Shown piece after piece: positions 9,901 to 18,164 of a DNA stretch of 64,000 nt (position 1 is the stretch's first letter; each line of letters opens with the position of its first letter). A program made the position numbers and the translations under genes. The notes under the pieces were generated by a model. The model was not told where the DNA came from. It was given only the letters and a program-made list of their open reading frames with translations, and made no database searches. Location of the stretch: positions 596,134 through 660,133 of the forward strand of contig NZ_SWJE01000005.1 of the NCBI RefSeq assembly GCF_005144415.1, given 5' to 3'. This stretch comes from Trinickia terrae. Lineage in GTDB: Bacteria; Pseudomonadota; Gammaproteobacteria; Burkholderiales; Burkholderiaceae.

Positions 9901-10993
9901 CAAGGCGCAGCGCCTCGCCAACGACATGCTGAAGAAGGTCGCGAAAAAGCAGACCGCGCACCCGCCCGCGACGACCGGCAAGCCGCCCGTGGTCGAGCAG
10001 GTGATCCACTTCGTCAACAAGAAGATGCCGGGCAACCTGCCGAAGAAGACTGCGCGCGCGCTGCTCGACATCGAGGACAACAAGATCGTGCCGATCATCC
10101 GCAACCCGAAGACGACGACCGTCGATTCGGAAGCGGTGTTCTACTTCCCGGGCTGCGGCTCCGAGCGCCTGTTCTCGCAGGTCGGGCTCGCGACGCAGGC
10201 GATGCTTTGGGAAGCGGGCGTGCAGACGGTGCTGCCGCCGGGCTACCTGTGCTGCGGCTACCCGCAGCGCGGCGCGGGCCAGTACGACAAGGCCGAGAAG
10301 ATCGTCACCGACAACCGCGTGCTGTTCCACCGCGTCGCAAACACGCTGAACTATCTCGACATCAAGACTGTGGTGGTGTCGTGCGGCACTTGCTACGACC
10401 AGCTGGCGGGCTACGAATTCGAGAAGATCTTCCCGGGCTGCCGGATCATCGACATCCACGAGTTCCTGCTGGAGAAGGGCATCAAGCTCGACGGCGTGAA
10501 GGGCACGCGCTACATGTACCACGACCCGTGCCACACGCCGATCAAGACCATCGACCCGGTGAAGCTCGTCAATGAGCTGATGGGCTCGGAGAAGGACGGC
10601 TACAAGATCGAAAAGAGCGAGCGTTGCTGTGGCGAATCGGGCACGCTCGCGGTCACGCGCCCGGACATCTCGACGCAGGTGCGCTTCCGCAAGGAAGAGG
10701 AGATCAGGAAGGGGGCGGCCAAGCTGCGTAGCATCCCGGTTGTGGCGGGCGGCGCGCAGCCGAACGGCGCAAGCAACGGCTTGGCCCCTGCAGCCAATGG
10801 CGCGGCGCCGGACGTCAAGATCCTGACGAGCTGCCCGTCGTGCCTGCAGGGGCTGTCGCGCTACAACGAGGATGCGAACGTCGAAGCCGACTACATCGTC
10901 GTCGAAATCGCGCGCCACGTGCTCGGGGAAGACTGGATGGCCGACTATGTGCAGCGCGCGAACAATGGCGGGATCGAACGAGTGCTGGTCTAA
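6944..10993 (+). CDS. Giant FAD-linked oxidase / Fe-S (CCG-domain) fusion oxidoreductase with DUF3683 N-terminus
   Basis: A single 1349-residue chain combining the parts of a GlcD/GlcF- or D-lactate-dehydrogenase-type enzyme. Order: N-terminal DUF3683-like region (about 1-170); PCMH-type FAD-binding domain (about 185-420) with [14 protein letters not shown]-oxidase C-terminal domain (to about 830) with [10 protein letters not shown] and [10 protein letters not shown]; two 4Fe-4S motifs, [11 protein letters not shown] (near 860) and [12 protein letters not shown] (near 920); then two CCG cysteine-rich modules, with CCGYPQRG near 1103 and CCGESG near 1228. The likely reaction is oxidation of a 2-hydroxy acid with electrons passed to the quinone pool. 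The substrate is unknown. An alanine/asparagine-rich linker near residue 1265 is unusual. The HIT gene follows after 37 bp. Confidence 0.93.
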   Translation: MNAPQVFDPNGAAAALAADPEPRLREIPYNYTSFSDREIVIRLLGDDAWAVLDELRAERRTGRSARMLYEVLGDIWVVRRNPYLQDDLLDNPKRRALLIEALDHRLNEIEKRRRADLSEHREDAGSVERAARVETLVIAARRAVEEFAAEFDKSAELRRRATRVLGRCTQKDNIRFDGLSRVSHVTDATDWRVEYPFVVLTPDTEAEIAGLIKACFELGLTVIPRGGGTGYTGGAVPLTPFSAVINTEKLEQLGAIELTELPGVARKVPTIFSGAGVVTRRVTEAAEAAGYVFAVDPTSLDASCIGGNVAMNAGGKKAVLWGTALDNLAWWRMVDPQGNWLEVTRLEHNLGKIHDIAVARFELKWFDGEYAPGEKLLRTETLDIEGKRFRKEGLGKDVTDKFLAGLPGVQKEGCDGLITSARWVLHKMPAHTRTVCLEFFGQAREAIPSIVEIKDYLFETSKQGGAILAGLEHLDERYLRAVGYATKSKRNAFPKMVLIGDIVGDDADAVATATSEVVRMANGKSGEGFVAVSAEARKRFWLDRSRTAAIAKHTNAFKINEDVVIPLNRMGEYTDGIERINIELSIKNKLQLVGALEAFFKGGKLPLGKSDDANEIPSAELLEDRVQHALELLQRVRVRWEFLRDHLDMPLAEAQHHLLQLGYEALAEKFADRVDIQPGARVFDVTQDRTVRVSWKQEIRAELRQIFNGGEFKPILDEAQAVHKQVLRGRVFVALHMHAGDGNVHTNIPVNSDNYEMLQDAHKAVARIMTLARSLDGVISGEHGIGITKLEFLTDAEIGEFREYKKRVDPEGRFNKGKLLEGADLRNAYTPSFGLMGYESLIMQQSDIGAISDSVKDCLRCGKCKPVCATHVPRANLLYSPRNKILATSLLIEAFLYEEQTRRGVSIKHWDEFNDVADHCTVCHKCATPCPVKIDFGDVTMNMRNLLRKMGKKKFNAGSAAGMFFLNATNPQTINVARAAMMGFGYKAQRLANDMLKKVAKKQTAHPPATTGKPPVVEQVIHFVNKKMPGNLPKKTARALLDIEDNKIVPIIRNPKTTTVDSEAVFYFPGCGSERLFSQVGLATQAMLWEAGVQTVLPPGYLCCGYPQRGAGQYDKAEKIVTDNRVLFHRVANTLNYLDIKTVVVSCGTCYDQLAGYEFEKIFPGCRIIDIHEFLLEKGIKLDGVKGTRYMYHDPCHTPIKTIDPVKLVNELMGSEKDGYKIEKSERCCGESGTLAVTRPDISTQVRFRKEEEIRKGAAKLRSIPVVAGGAQPNGASNGLAPAANGAAPDVKILTSCPSCLQGLSRYNEDANVEADYIVVEIARHVLGEDWMADYVQRANNGGIERVLV

Positions 10994-11030
10994 TACCGGC
11001 ACCAAACGTACCTACCGCTAGAGGCCGACG

Positions 11031-11459
11031 ATGGAATGCGTATTCTGCCGTGAAGAGGGCGGCGCCGTGCTGTGGCAGGACGACGTGCTGCGCGTCGTCC
11101 TCGCCGACGAACATGATTACCCGGGCTTTTGCCGGGTTATCTGGAACCAGCACGTCGCCGAGTTTTCCGATCTCGACGATGCGGGCCGCGACCGCGTGAT
11201 GCGCGCGGTCAACGCGGTCGAGCGCGCAATGCGGCGCGTGATGCAGCCGGTCAAGGTGAACCTCGCGAGCCTCGGCAACCAGGTGCCGCACGTGCACTGG
11301 CACGTCATCCCGCGCTTCACCAACGACGCCCATTTCCCGCTGCCCGTCTGGGCGCCGCGCCAGCGCACGGTCTCGGAGGCGCTGCTGTCGCAGCGGCGCG
11401 CCCAGGCCACGCTGCTCGCCGAGGCGGTGCGCCACGAAATCGAACGCGCCTTTGCTTGA
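11031..11459 (+). CDS. HIT family protein
   Basis: 142-residue histidine-triad protein, a nucleotide hydrolase or transferase acting on AMP-linked substrates. The triad H-V-H-W-H is at about residues 87-91, followed by the family's IPRF. A CVFC pair at residues 3-6 resembles the N-terminal zinc-type cysteines of some HIT proteins. It is probably co-transcribed with the oxidoreductase upstream (37 bp) and the DUF971 gene downstream. Confidence 0.9.
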   Translation: MECVFCREEGGAVLWQDDVLRVVLADEHDYPGFCRVIWNQHVAEFSDLDDAGRDRVMRAVNAVERAMRRVMQPVKVNLASLGNQVPHVHWHVIPRFTNDAHFPLPVWAPRQRTVSEALLSQRRAQATLLAEAVRHEIERAFA

Positions 11460-11528
11460 TGATGGCCGCAGCGGTGCTCATGCGCCGCCGCGGCTGTCTG
11501 TATCTATCGATTGCCAGACGAGGTTGCG

Positions 11529-11942
11529 ATGCCCGGACTGACCCCAGCCACGCCGGTGCCGACCGGCGTCGTCGTGCACGCCAAATCGCGCGTGCTCGAA
11601 CTTCAATACGCGAACGGCGAGACTTACCGGGTGTCGTTCGAGTTGCTGCGCGTTTATTCGCCGTCGGCCGAGGTGCGCGGCCACGGGCCGGGGCAGGAGA
11701 CGCTGCAGACCGGCAAGCGCGACGTGTCGATCGTGGCGATCGAAGGCGTCGGCAACTACGCGCTGCAGCCGACCTTCTCCGACGGCCACTCGACCGGCAT
11801 CTATTCCTGGGACCTGCTGTACGACCTCGCGACCCGGCAGGATGAACTCTGGCGCGAGTATCTCGACAAACTGGAAGCGGCGGGCGTCGACCGCGACGCC
11901 CCGATGGCCGCATCCGACACCCCGCACGGCCATCGTCACTGA
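11529..11942 (+). CDS. DUF971 domain protein (gamma-butyrobetaine hydroxylase-like N-terminal domain)
   Basis: A 137-residue single-domain protein. The sequence reads as the DUF971 fold: a [10 protein letters not shown] strand, then [11 protein letters not shown], then the [22 protein letters not shown] segment typical of the family. DUF971 proteins resemble the N-terminal domain of gamma-butyrobetaine dioxygenase and are linked to Fe-S carrier proteins in some bacteria. That role is not shown here. I use the ATG at 11529, which has AGACGAGG about six bases upstream; a TTG at 11511 is the alternative. The gene immediately precedes ubiE, a common arrangement in this lineage. Confidence 0.88.
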   Translation: MPGLTPATPVPTGVVVHAKSRVLELQYANGETYRVSFELLRVYSPSAEVRGHGPGQETLQTGKRDVSIVAIEGVGNYALQPTFSDGHSTGIYSWDLLYDLATRQDELWREYLDKLEAAGVDRDAPMAASDTPHGHRH

Positions 11943-12012
11943 TACGATCGCGGCTGCTTGCCGCCAAAATCGTGCGGCGCAACAATTTCAGAATACACAG
12001 AGGACGAGCGCG

Positions 12013-12744
12013 ATGACCAAGACCCACTTCGGCTTTCAGGCAGTCGACGAACAAGACAAGGCGAAAAAGGTTGCCGGCGTGTTCCACTCGGTGGCGAGCA
12101 ACTACGACTTGATGAACGACCTGATGTCGGGCGGGCTGCACCGCGTGTGGAAGGCGTTCACGATCGCGCAGGCGAACGTGCGGCCCGGCTTCAAGGTGCT
12201 CGATATCGCGGGCGGCACGGGCGACCTGTCGATGGCGTTCGCGAAGCAGGCGGGCCCGGCGGGCGAGGTCTGGCACACGGACATCAACGAATCGATGCTG
12301 CGTGTGGGCCGCGACCGCCTGCTCGACAAAGGCGTCATCACGCCGGCGCTGCTTTGCGACGCCGAAAAAATTCCCTTTCCGGACAACTACTTCGATGTGG
12401 TGACGGTGGCGTTCGGCCTGCGCAACATGACGCACAAGGACGCCGCGCTCGCCGAGATGCGGCGCGTGCTGAAGCCGGCCGGGCGCTTGCTGGTGCTGGA
12501 ATTCTCGAAGGTGTGGGATCCGCTGAAGAAAGCCTACGACGTCTATTCGTTCAGGGTGTTGCCGTGGCTCGGCGACAAGTTCGCGAAGGACGCCGAGAGC
12601 TATCGCTATCTGGCGGAATCGATCCGGATGCATCCGGACCAGGAAACTTTGAAGACGATGATGGAACAAGTCGGCCTTGATGCCGTCAAATATTACAATT
12701 TGTCAGCTGGCGTGGTAGCCTTGCACGTCGCGACAAAGTATTAG
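12013..12744 (+). CDS. ubiE: Bifunctional demethylmenaquinone / 2-methoxy-6-polyprenyl-benzoquinol methyltransferase
   Basis: SAM-dependent C-methyltransferase of ubiquinone and menaquinone synthesis. The 243-residue product has the UbiE signatures: [17 protein letters not shown] near residues 36-52, the SAM-binding loop [10 protein letters not shown] near residue 66, and [13 protein letters not shown] near 135. The start MTKTHFGF is chosen over longer in-frame extensions because GAGGACGAG precedes it. It opens the ubiE-Tim44-ubiJ-ubiB cluster and so probably supplies the aerobic quinone pathway. Confidence 0.96.
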   Translation: MTKTHFGFQAVDEQDKAKKVAGVFHSVASNYDLMNDLMSGGLHRVWKAFTIAQANVRPGFKVLDIAGGTGDLSMAFAKQAGPAGEVWHTDINESMLRVGRDRLLDKGVITPALLCDAEKIPFPDNYFDVVTVAFGLRNMTHKDAALAEMRRVLKPAGRLLVLEFSKVWDPLKKAYDVYSFRVLPWLGDKFAKDAESYRYLAESIRMHPDQETLKTMMEQVGLDAVKYYNLSAGVVALHVATKY

Positions 12745-12780
12745 TGTTCCCAACTCATTGTCTTTCAAAGGATTTTATCC

Positions 12781-13791
12781 ATGACCGCTTCGCTTTCCGT
12801 GTCTTCCAAAAAGCTTTCAGCTTCGCTGGCAAGGCGAATCGGACGGGCCGCTGTGGTCGGTTTGATCGTCGTCGGCACGTTCGCTGCGCTTGATGCCGAA
12901 GCGAAACGCATGGGCGGAGGCCGCAGCGTCGGCCGCCAATCACAGACGGTCCAGCAGCGTTCCGCATCACCCGCCCAGCAGCCGATGCAGCAGCAATCGA
13001 CGCAGCCGTCGCAATTGCAGCGTCCCGCAACAGCCCAGCCGGCGCCGGCTGCCGCGGCGTCCAACCGTTCGCGCTGGCTGGGGCCGATCGCCGGCCTGGC
13101 CGCGGGCCTCGGCATCGCGGCGCTCCTGTCGCACTTCGGGCTCGGCGAGGCGTTCGCCGGCGCGATGGCCAATTTCATCGTGATCGCGCTGATCGCGATG
13201 GCCGCGATCTGGCTGATCCGCAAGTTCATGTCGCGCCGCCGTCAGAACGAGCCGGCATACGGCGGGGCAGGCGCCACTTCGATGAACGCGGGCGGCATGG
13301 GTTCGGGCTACCCGCAGGAGCCGCGGTATGCGCAGCCGGCAGCGGCCGGGGCATTCGGTTCCTCGTCGGCAGGTTTCGGTGCGGCGCCGGAAGTGAGCGC
13401 GGCGCCGTCGGTTCCGGCTGGCTTCGATACGGAAGCGTTCCTGCGTAGCGCGAAGGTCAATTTCGTGCGCCTGCAGGCCGCTTGGGACGAAGGCAATCTT
13501 GCCGACATCCGCGAGTTCACTACGCCGGAAATGTTCGCCGAATTGAAGATCGATATCGACGGGCGCGGCGCCGAGCGCAACCAGACCGACGTCGTGCAGC
13601 TGGATGCGCAGCTGATCGAGGTCGTCGACCGCGGCAGCGAGTACTTCGCGAGCGTGCGCTTCAGCGGCTTGATCCGCGAAACGGCGGCGGCTGCTGCCGA
13701 GCCGTTCGCCGAAGTTTGGAACCTGTCGAGGGCGTCGCGTGCGGGAGAAGGCTGGTTGCTGGCGGGTATCCAGCAGCTGACCGCGCACTGA
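12781..13791 (+). CDS. Tim44-like domain membrane protein
   Basis: 336 residues. An N-terminal signal or anchor segment (about 22-40, ending AEAKRMGGGRSVG) is followed by a glutamine-rich, low-complexity linker (about 55-90), then two hydrophobic segments (about 99-117 and 124-142). A basic turn, a glycine/alanine-rich linker and a C-terminal Tim44-like domain (about 210-336) complete it. The bacterial relatives are inner-membrane proteins of unclear function. Position between ubiE and ubiJ is conserved in beta-proteobacteria. An intrinsic terminator follows at 13853. Confidence 0.87.
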   Translation: MTASLSVSSKKLSASLARRIGRAAVVGLIVVGTFAALDAEAKRMGGGRSVGRQSQTVQQRSASPAQQPMQQQSTQPSQLQRPATAQPAPAAAASNRSRWLGPIAGLAAGLGIAALLSHFGLGEAFAGAMANFIVIALIAMAAIWLIRKFMSRRRQNEPAYGGAGATSMNAGGMGSGYPQEPRYAQPAAAGAFGSSSAGFGAAPEVSAAPSVPAGFDTEAFLRSAKVNFVRLQAAWDEGNLADIREFTTPEMFAELKIDIDGRGAERNQTDVVQLDAQLIEVVDRGSEYFASVRFSGLIRETAAAAAEPFAEVWNLSRASRAGEGWLLAGIQQLTAH

Positions 13792-13817
13792 AGCCGCGTC
13801 TCGTAGGCCGTTCGGTC

Positions 13818-13849
13818 TAGACAGGCCGATGGCGAACGGACGTTACAAT
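13818..13849 (+). promoter_or_regulatory. Candidate promoter upstream of the ubiJ hairpin
   Basis: TAGACA (13818-13823) and TACAAT (13844-13849) resemble sigma-70 boxes, but the spacer is 20 bases, longer than ideal. If used, transcription would begin at the base of the following hairpin. It is offered because ubiJ has no room for a promoter downstream of that terminator. Confidence 0.3.
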
Positions 13850-13852
13850 AGG

Positions 13853-13886
13853 AACCCGCGCGGGCCGTCGCCCGCGCGGGTTTTTT
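13853..13886 (+). terminator. Strong intrinsic terminator between Tim44-like gene and ubiJ
   Basis: A perfect 12-bp stem, AACCCGCGCGGG with CCCGCGCGGGTT, encloses the loop CCGTCG. The stem's last two T residues and the TTTT after it form an uninterrupted T-run to 13886. This is a textbook rho-independent terminator. Its end lies only 13 bases before the ubiJ ATG. Confidence 0.85.
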
Positions 13887-13899
13887 CATCCCGCTCCCG

Positions 13900-14547
13900 A
13901 TGACCCTCGCCGCCAAGCCTTTTTCCTCCGCTGTCAATCACCTGCTCGCTCGCGAATCGTGGGCCCGCGAGCGCCTCGCTCCTTATGCCGGCAAGACTGC
14001 CCGGCTTGCTTGTCCGCCTGTCGTCATGGTGCTGCTCGTGCAGCCTGATGGCTATCTGACGGCCGTCGAGGAGAGCGAAGCGCAGCAATGCGACGTCTCC
14101 ATCTCGGTGCCGGCCGATGCGCTGGCGGCCTTTGTGCAAGGTGGGCAGGCCGCGGTGATGAAGCACGTGAGGATCGAAGGCGACGCCGAGTTCGCGACGC
14201 AGATCGCGAAGCTCGCCGAGCATTTGCGCTGGGAGCCGGAGGAGGATCTCGCGAAGCTGATCGGCGATGCGCCGGCTTACCGCGTCGCTACGCTGGTTCG
14301 CAGCGCAGGCGAACGTGCGATGCGGGCCGGGCGCAATCTGCGCGATTCCGTTGCCGAGTATCTGCTCGACGAGAATCCGCAGCTCGTGCGCCGCACGGCG
14401 CTCACCGACTTCAACGCCGAGCTGGCGCGCGCGCGCGACGCGCTCGCACGCGTCGAGAAGCGGGTCGAGCGCATCGAGCAAAAGGCAGAAGCCCGCATGA
14501 GCGCCAGCGCGCCGGGCGGCAGCGCCACGTCGCGCGGCACGCGCTAG
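13900..14547 (+). CDS. ubiJ: Ubiquinone biosynthesis accessory factor UbiJ (SCP2 domain)
   Basis: 215-residue protein with an N-terminal SCP2-like lipid-binding domain (about 15-110) and a C-terminal coiled coil rich in Glu/Arg (about 165-200). UbiJ scaffolds the cytosolic ubiquinone-biosynthesis complex and binds the polyprenyl intermediates. The stop is 15 bp before ubiB. The start MTLAAKPF is preceded by the terminator and lacks a clear Shine-Dalgarno sequence, so expression control here is unusual. No better internal start exists, because the SCP2 domain begins within the first 20 residues. Confidence 0.9.
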   Translation: MTLAAKPFSSAVNHLLARESWARERLAPYAGKTARLACPPVVMVLLVQPDGYLTAVEESEAQQCDVSISVPADALAAFVQGGQAAVMKHVRIEGDAEFATQIAKLAEHLRWEPEEDLAKLIGDAPAYRVATLVRSAGERAMRAGRNLRDSVAEYLLDENPQLVRRTALTDFNAELARARDALARVEKRVERIEQKAEARMSASAPGGSATSRGTR

Positions 14548-14562
14548 TCACCGGATTCGCCC

Positions 14563-16140
14563 ATGCGTTTTCTGCGTTTCATCAAGATCGTTTTCACCGT
14601 CATCCGTTTCGGCCTCGACGAGATGATGCTCGCCCGCATCAACGACCGCCGGGTGCGGCTGCTGCTGCGTGTCGCTACCTTCGGACGGCGTTTCAAGGAG
14701 CCGCCCGCGGTGCGGCTGCGTCTCGCGCTCGAAAGCCTGGGCCCGATCTTCGTCAAATTCGGGCAGGTGCTGTCGACTCGCCGCGATCTCCTTTCCCCCG
14801 ATATCGCCGCCGAGCTCGCGAAGCTCCAGGATCAGGTGCCGCCGTTCGATTCCGCGGTGGCGATCGGCATCATCGAAAAGTCGCTGGGCGCGTCCGTCGA
14901 CGAGCTGTTCGACGAGTTCGAGCGGGTGCCGGTGGCGAGCGCGTCGATCGCGCAGGTGCACTTCGCCAAGGTGAAGGCCGGGCAGCACGTGGGCAAGGCG
15001 GTGGCGGTCAAGGTGCTGCGGCCGAACATGCTGCCCGTGATCGACTCCGATCTCGCGCTCCTGCGCGACATCGCCATCTGGGCCGAGCGCCTGTGGGCCG
15101 ACGGCAAGCGCCTGAAGCCACGCGAGGTCGTCGCCGAGTTCGACAAATACCTGCACGACGAGCTCGACCTCATGCGCGAGGCAGCCAACGGCAGCCAGCT
15201 GCGGCGCAATTTCGCCGGGCTCGACCTGCTGCTCGTGCCGGAAATGTACTGGGAGTTCTGCACGGCCAACGTGCTCGTGATGGAGCGGATGGTGGGCGTG
15301 CCGATCAGTCAGGTCGACACGCTGCGCGCGGCTGGCGTCGACATTCCGAAGCTCGCGCGCGAAGGCGTCGAGATCTTCTTCACGCAGGTGTTCCGCGACG
15401 GCTTCTTCCACGCCGATATGCACCCCGGCAACATCCAGGTGAGCCTGAGCCGTGAGCATTTCGGGCGCTATATCGCGCTCGATTTCGGGATCATCGGCGC
15501 GCTGTCCGACTTCGACAAGAACTACCTCGCGCAGAACTTCCTCGCATTCTTCAAGCGCGACTACCACCGGGTCGCGACGCTGCACCTCGAGTCGGGCTGG
15601 GTGCCGTCCACCACGCGCGTCGAGGAGCTCGAAAGCGCGATTCGCGCGGTGTGCGAGCCGTATTTCGATCGCGCGCTGAAGGACATCTCGCTGGGGCAGG
15701 TGCTGATGCGGCTCTTTTCGACGTCGCGCCGCTTCAATGTCGAGATCCAGCCGCAGCTCGTGCTGCTGCAAAAGACCATGCTGAACGTCGAGGGGCTCGG
15801 CCGCTCGCTCGATCCGGAGCTGGATCTCTGGAAGACGGCCAAGCCCTATCTCGAGCGCTGGATGAACGAGCAGATCGGCTTGCGCGGATGGGTCGAGCGG
15901 CTGAAGATCGAAGCGCCGCAGTGGAGCAAGACGCTGCCTCAGTTGCCGCGGCTGATCCATCATGTGCTGTCCGATCGCCACGATTCGTCGCGCGGGGCGA
16001 AAGAAGAAGCGATGCGGATGATTCTGCTCGAGCAGAAACGGACGAACCGCCTGCTGCAAGGCCTGCTGGTGTTCGGCATTGCAGTGGGCGTCGGAGCCGT
16101 GGTCGCCCGGGTGTGGCTTGCCTTGGCTTATGGGGCGTAG
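14563..16140 (+). CDS. ubiB: Ubiquinone biosynthesis regulatory protein kinase-like UbiB
   Basis: 525-residue atypical kinase/ATPase of the ABC1/ADCK/UbiB family, needed for ubiquinone synthesis. Seen directly: the KxGQ motif in [11 protein letters not shown] near residue 65; the alanine-rich nucleotide loop [10 protein letters not shown] near 127; the catalytic-loop equivalent [10 protein letters not shown] near 287; and the DFG-like DFGIIG near 307. A C-terminal hydrophobic segment (about 498-520) is the expected membrane anchor. It lies 15 bp after ubiJ, so the two are co-transcribed. Confidence 0.96.
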   Translation: MRFLRFIKIVFTVIRFGLDEMMLARINDRRVRLLLRVATFGRRFKEPPAVRLRLALESLGPIFVKFGQVLSTRRDLLSPDIAAELAKLQDQVPPFDSAVAIGIIEKSLGASVDELFDEFERVPVASASIAQVHFAKVKAGQHVGKAVAVKVLRPNMLPVIDSDLALLRDIAIWAERLWADGKRLKPREVVAEFDKYLHDELDLMREAANGSQLRRNFAGLDLLLVPEMYWEFCTANVLVMERMVGVPISQVDTLRAAGVDIPKLAREGVEIFFTQVFRDGFFHADMHPGNIQVSLSREHFGRYIALDFGIIGALSDFDKNYLAQNFLAFFKRDYHRVATLHLESGWVPSTTRVEELESAIRAVCEPYFDRALKDISLGQVLMRLFSTSRRFNVEIQPQLVLLQKTMLNVEGLGRSLDPELDLWKTAKPYLERWMNEQIGLRGWVERLKIEAPQWSKTLPQLPRLIHHVLSDRHDSSRGAKEEAMRMILLEQKRTNRLLQGLLVFGIAVGVGAVVARVWLALAYGA

Positions 16141-16176
16141 CAGAACAAGCGTAGGCTAGTGAAGGGGAGTGTCTCC

Positions 16177-16821
16177 ATGAGCGATTCGAAAAAACCGTCC
16201 GTGCCGGAGAATTTCGATCCGAACGCCCCGATTTTCAGCGCGCGGGACCCGAATGCCGCGGCGTTCTGGGATGAACGCTTCCAGGCGGGTCACAAGCCAT
16301 GGGACCAGGCCGGCGTGCCCGATGCATTCCGCGCCTTTGCCGCGCGCCACGACAAGCGGCCGGTCCTGATCCCGGGCTGCGGCAGCGCCTATGAAGCGCT
16401 GTGGCTTGCGCAGGCGGGCTGGCCCGTGCGGGCGATCGATTTCGCGGAGCGCGCGGTCGCCGAGGCAAAAGCGCAACTCGGCGCTCACGCCGATCTCGTC
16501 GAGCAAGCCGATTTCTTCGCCTATGAGCCGCCGTTTGCGCCCGGATGGATCTACGAGCGAGCCTTCCTGTGCGCGTTGCCGGCGTCGCGCCGCCGCGACT
16601 ACGCCGAGCGCATGGCTGCCTTGCTTGCACCGCAGGCGCTGCTCGCGGGATTTTTCTTCCTCGGAGCCACCCCCAAGGGGCCGCCGTTCGGCATCGAGCG
16701 CGATGAGCTCGACGCGTTGCTGGCGCCTCACTTCGAGTTGATCGAGGACGAACCGGTGACCGGCTCGATTCCCGTTTTCGCGGGGCGTGAGCGATGGCTG
16801 ACCTGGCGCCGCCGGTCGTAG
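16177..16821 (+). CDS. SAM-dependent methyltransferase, thiopurine S-methyltransferase-like
   Basis: 214 residues. The N-terminal FWDERFQAGHKPWDQ resembles the tryptophan-rich start of TPMT-family enzymes. The SAM loop is VLIPGCGSAYEALWLA (about 69-84), followed by an acidic strand end and a VEQADFF motif (about 108-115). The family methylates thiol or chalcogen groups (including tellurite/selenite in some bacteria). The natural substrate is unknown. The ATG at 16177 has GAAGGGGAG nine bases upstream. It follows ubiB by 36 bp, but there is no known role in quinone synthesis. Confidence 0.85.
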   Translation: MSDSKKPSVPENFDPNAPIFSARDPNAAAFWDERFQAGHKPWDQAGVPDAFRAFAARHDKRPVLIPGCGSAYEALWLAQAGWPVRAIDFAERAVAEAKAQLGAHADLVEQADFFAYEPPFAPGWIYERAFLCALPASRRRDYAERMAALLAPQALLAGFFFLGATPKGPPFGIERDELDALLAPHFELIEDEPVTGSIPVFAGRERWLTWRRRS

Positions 16822-16917
16822 TCGAGGCTTGATTTACGCGGCGCCGGCCTCACCTGCGGACACCGGTCTGTACGCCGCCGCCGTCCCGGAATTCCAGGTG
16901 GACAACTGGTTTGCAGC

Positions 16918-16923
16918 TATAAT
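16918..16923 (+). promoter_or_regulatory. Candidate -10 box for the fmdB-like gene
   Basis: A consensus TATAAT lies at 16918-16923, 57 bases before the zinc-ribbon gene start. No -35 box fits the usual 16-18-base spacing (TGGACA at 16899 is only 13 bases away), so the promoter call rests mainly on the -10. Confidence 0.4.
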
Positions 16924-16980
16924 TCAACGCTTTGCAAACGTCTCGAAGTTTATTTGTCGGGAAAAGCCGGGAAGGGAATC

Positions 16981-17349
16981 ATGCCGATCTATGCCTATCG
17001 CTGCGAATCGTGCGGCTTCGAAAAAGACGTGCTCCAGAAGATGAGCGATGCGCCGTTGACGCAGTGCCCGGAGTGCTCGAAAGAGACGTTTCGCAAGCAG
17101 GTGACGGCCGCTGGTTTTCAACTGAAAGGCTCCGGCTGGTACGTCACTGATTTCCGCGGCGGCGCGAACGCCTCCAACGGTGCGAAATCCGGCGACGCGG
17201 CGAGCGGCGAGCCGGCCAAGGCCGACAGCGGCAAATCCGACGCTGGTTCGAGCGAAAGCGCAAGCTCCGCATCGGCTTCGGCAGCACCGGCGACGAGCAC
17301 GACCAGCGCCGCCGCTGCGCCGGCTGCGACGAGCAGCACCAGCGCCTAG
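16981..17349 (+). CDS. FmdB-family zinc-ribbon protein with low-complexity tail
   Basis: 122 residues. Residues 1-45 form the FmdB/CxxC zinc ribbon, with cysteine pairs CESC (8-11) and CPEC (about 29-32). These are small regulatory or assembly proteins of unclear role. From about residue 65 the chain is almost entirely Ala, Ser, Gly and Asp/Lys, a disordered tail longer than the minimal family member. GAAGGG precedes the ATG by four bases. DUF502 and aspS follow in a conserved order. Confidence 0.88.
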   Translation: MPIYAYRCESCGFEKDVLQKMSDAPLTQCPECSKETFRKQVTAAGFQLKGSGWYVTDFRGGANASNGAKSGDAASGEPAKADSGKSDAGSSESASSASASAAPATSTTSAAAAPAATSSTSA

Positions 17350-17367
17350 CCGCACACGGCAACCCAA

Positions 17368-17440
17368 GGCGCCCGAAGGCGGGCGCCCAACCGGCACTGA
17401 ATAGGGCTACCCCGCGCCAATCGGCATCCGGCGCGGTTTT
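17368..17440 (+). terminator. Two consecutive hairpins between the fmdB-like and DUF502 genes
   Basis: First hairpin: GGCGCCCG (17368-17375) pairs with CGGGCGCC (17380-17387) over an AAGG loop, without a T-run. Second: CCGCGCC (17412-17418) pairs with GGCGCGG (17430-17436) and is followed by TTTT. The second has the form of an intrinsic terminator and ends 12 bases before the DUF502 ATG. Confidence 0.55.
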
Positions 17441-17452
17441 CTGGCGGTACAC

Positions 17453-18103
17453 ATGAAAAAGACGACGCTCAAATCCGTGTTTCTGACTGGTCTCCTGGTG
17501 CTCGTGCCGCTGGCGATCACGTTGTGGGTGCTCGGACTCGTCATTGGCACGATGGACCAGACCCTGCTGCTGCTGCCCGAATCGTGGCAACCGGAGCGGC
17601 TGTTGGGCTTTCACCTGCCCGGCATCGGCGCGGTCCTGACGCTGGCGTTCATTTTCATCGTCGGCCTGTTCACGCAGAACTTCATCGGCCAGAAGCTCGT
17701 CACGTGGTGGGACGCGGTGCTGCGCCACATTCCGGTGGTCGGCCCGCTCTACACGAGCGTCAAGCAGGTGTCGGACACGCTGCTTTCCAGCAGCGGCAAT
17801 GCGTTTCGCAAGGCGCTCCTGATCGAGTATCCGCGCCGGGGTTCCTACACGATCGCGTTTCTGACCGGCATTCCCGGCGGTGACGTGGTCAATCACCTGA
17901 GGGACGAGCACGTGAGCGTCTACGTGCCGACGACGCCGAACCCCACGTCGGGCTTCTTCCTGATGGTGCCGAAGAGCGAGGTCATCGAGCTCGACATGTC
18001 GGTCGACGCGGCGCTGAAGTACATCGTCTCGATGGGCGTCGTGGCGCCGTCCGTGCCCACGGTGGCGCCGCCGGTGCGCCGCCCCGTCGAGCCCCCGCTC
18101 TAA
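17453..18103 (+). CDS. DUF502 family inner-membrane protein
   Basis: 216 residues with two transmembrane helices, about 10-34 and 59-81, and the family-conserved segment GPLYTSVKQVSDTLLSS near residue 97. DUF502 proteins occur widely in bacteria and have no established function. Placement between an FmdB-like gene and aspS is typical of Burkholderiales. A terminator-like hairpin precedes the start, so its expression may depend on read-through or a promoter inside the leader. The C-terminus is proline-rich. Confidence 0.88.
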   Translation: MKKTTLKSVFLTGLLVLVPLAITLWVLGLVIGTMDQTLLLLPESWQPERLLGFHLPGIGAVLTLAFIFIVGLFTQNFIGQKLVTWWDAVLRHIPVVGPLYTSVKQVSDTLLSSSGNAFRKALLIEYPRRGSYTIAFLTGIPGGDVVNHLRDEHVSVYVPTTPNPTSGFFLMVPKSEVIELDMSVDAALKYIVSMGVVAPSVPTVAPPVRRPVEPPL

Positions 18104-18164
18104 TGCCGGGCCGCTTGCAAAACGAGCGCGTCCCCTTGATCAAACCAAACGATAGACAAATACC

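Noticed and set aside
6542-11005. A 1487-codon open frame on the minus strand opposite the FAD/Fe-S oxidoreductase
   Set aside because: It is the antisense of a well-supported gene with clear motifs. The product is an Arg/His/Ala-rich string typical of antisense frames in high-G+C DNA.
16899-16923. TGGACA...TATAAT as a full promoter before the zinc-ribbon gene
   Set aside because: The spacer is only 13 bases, too short for a standard sigma-70 promoter; only the -10 box is kept as a candidate.
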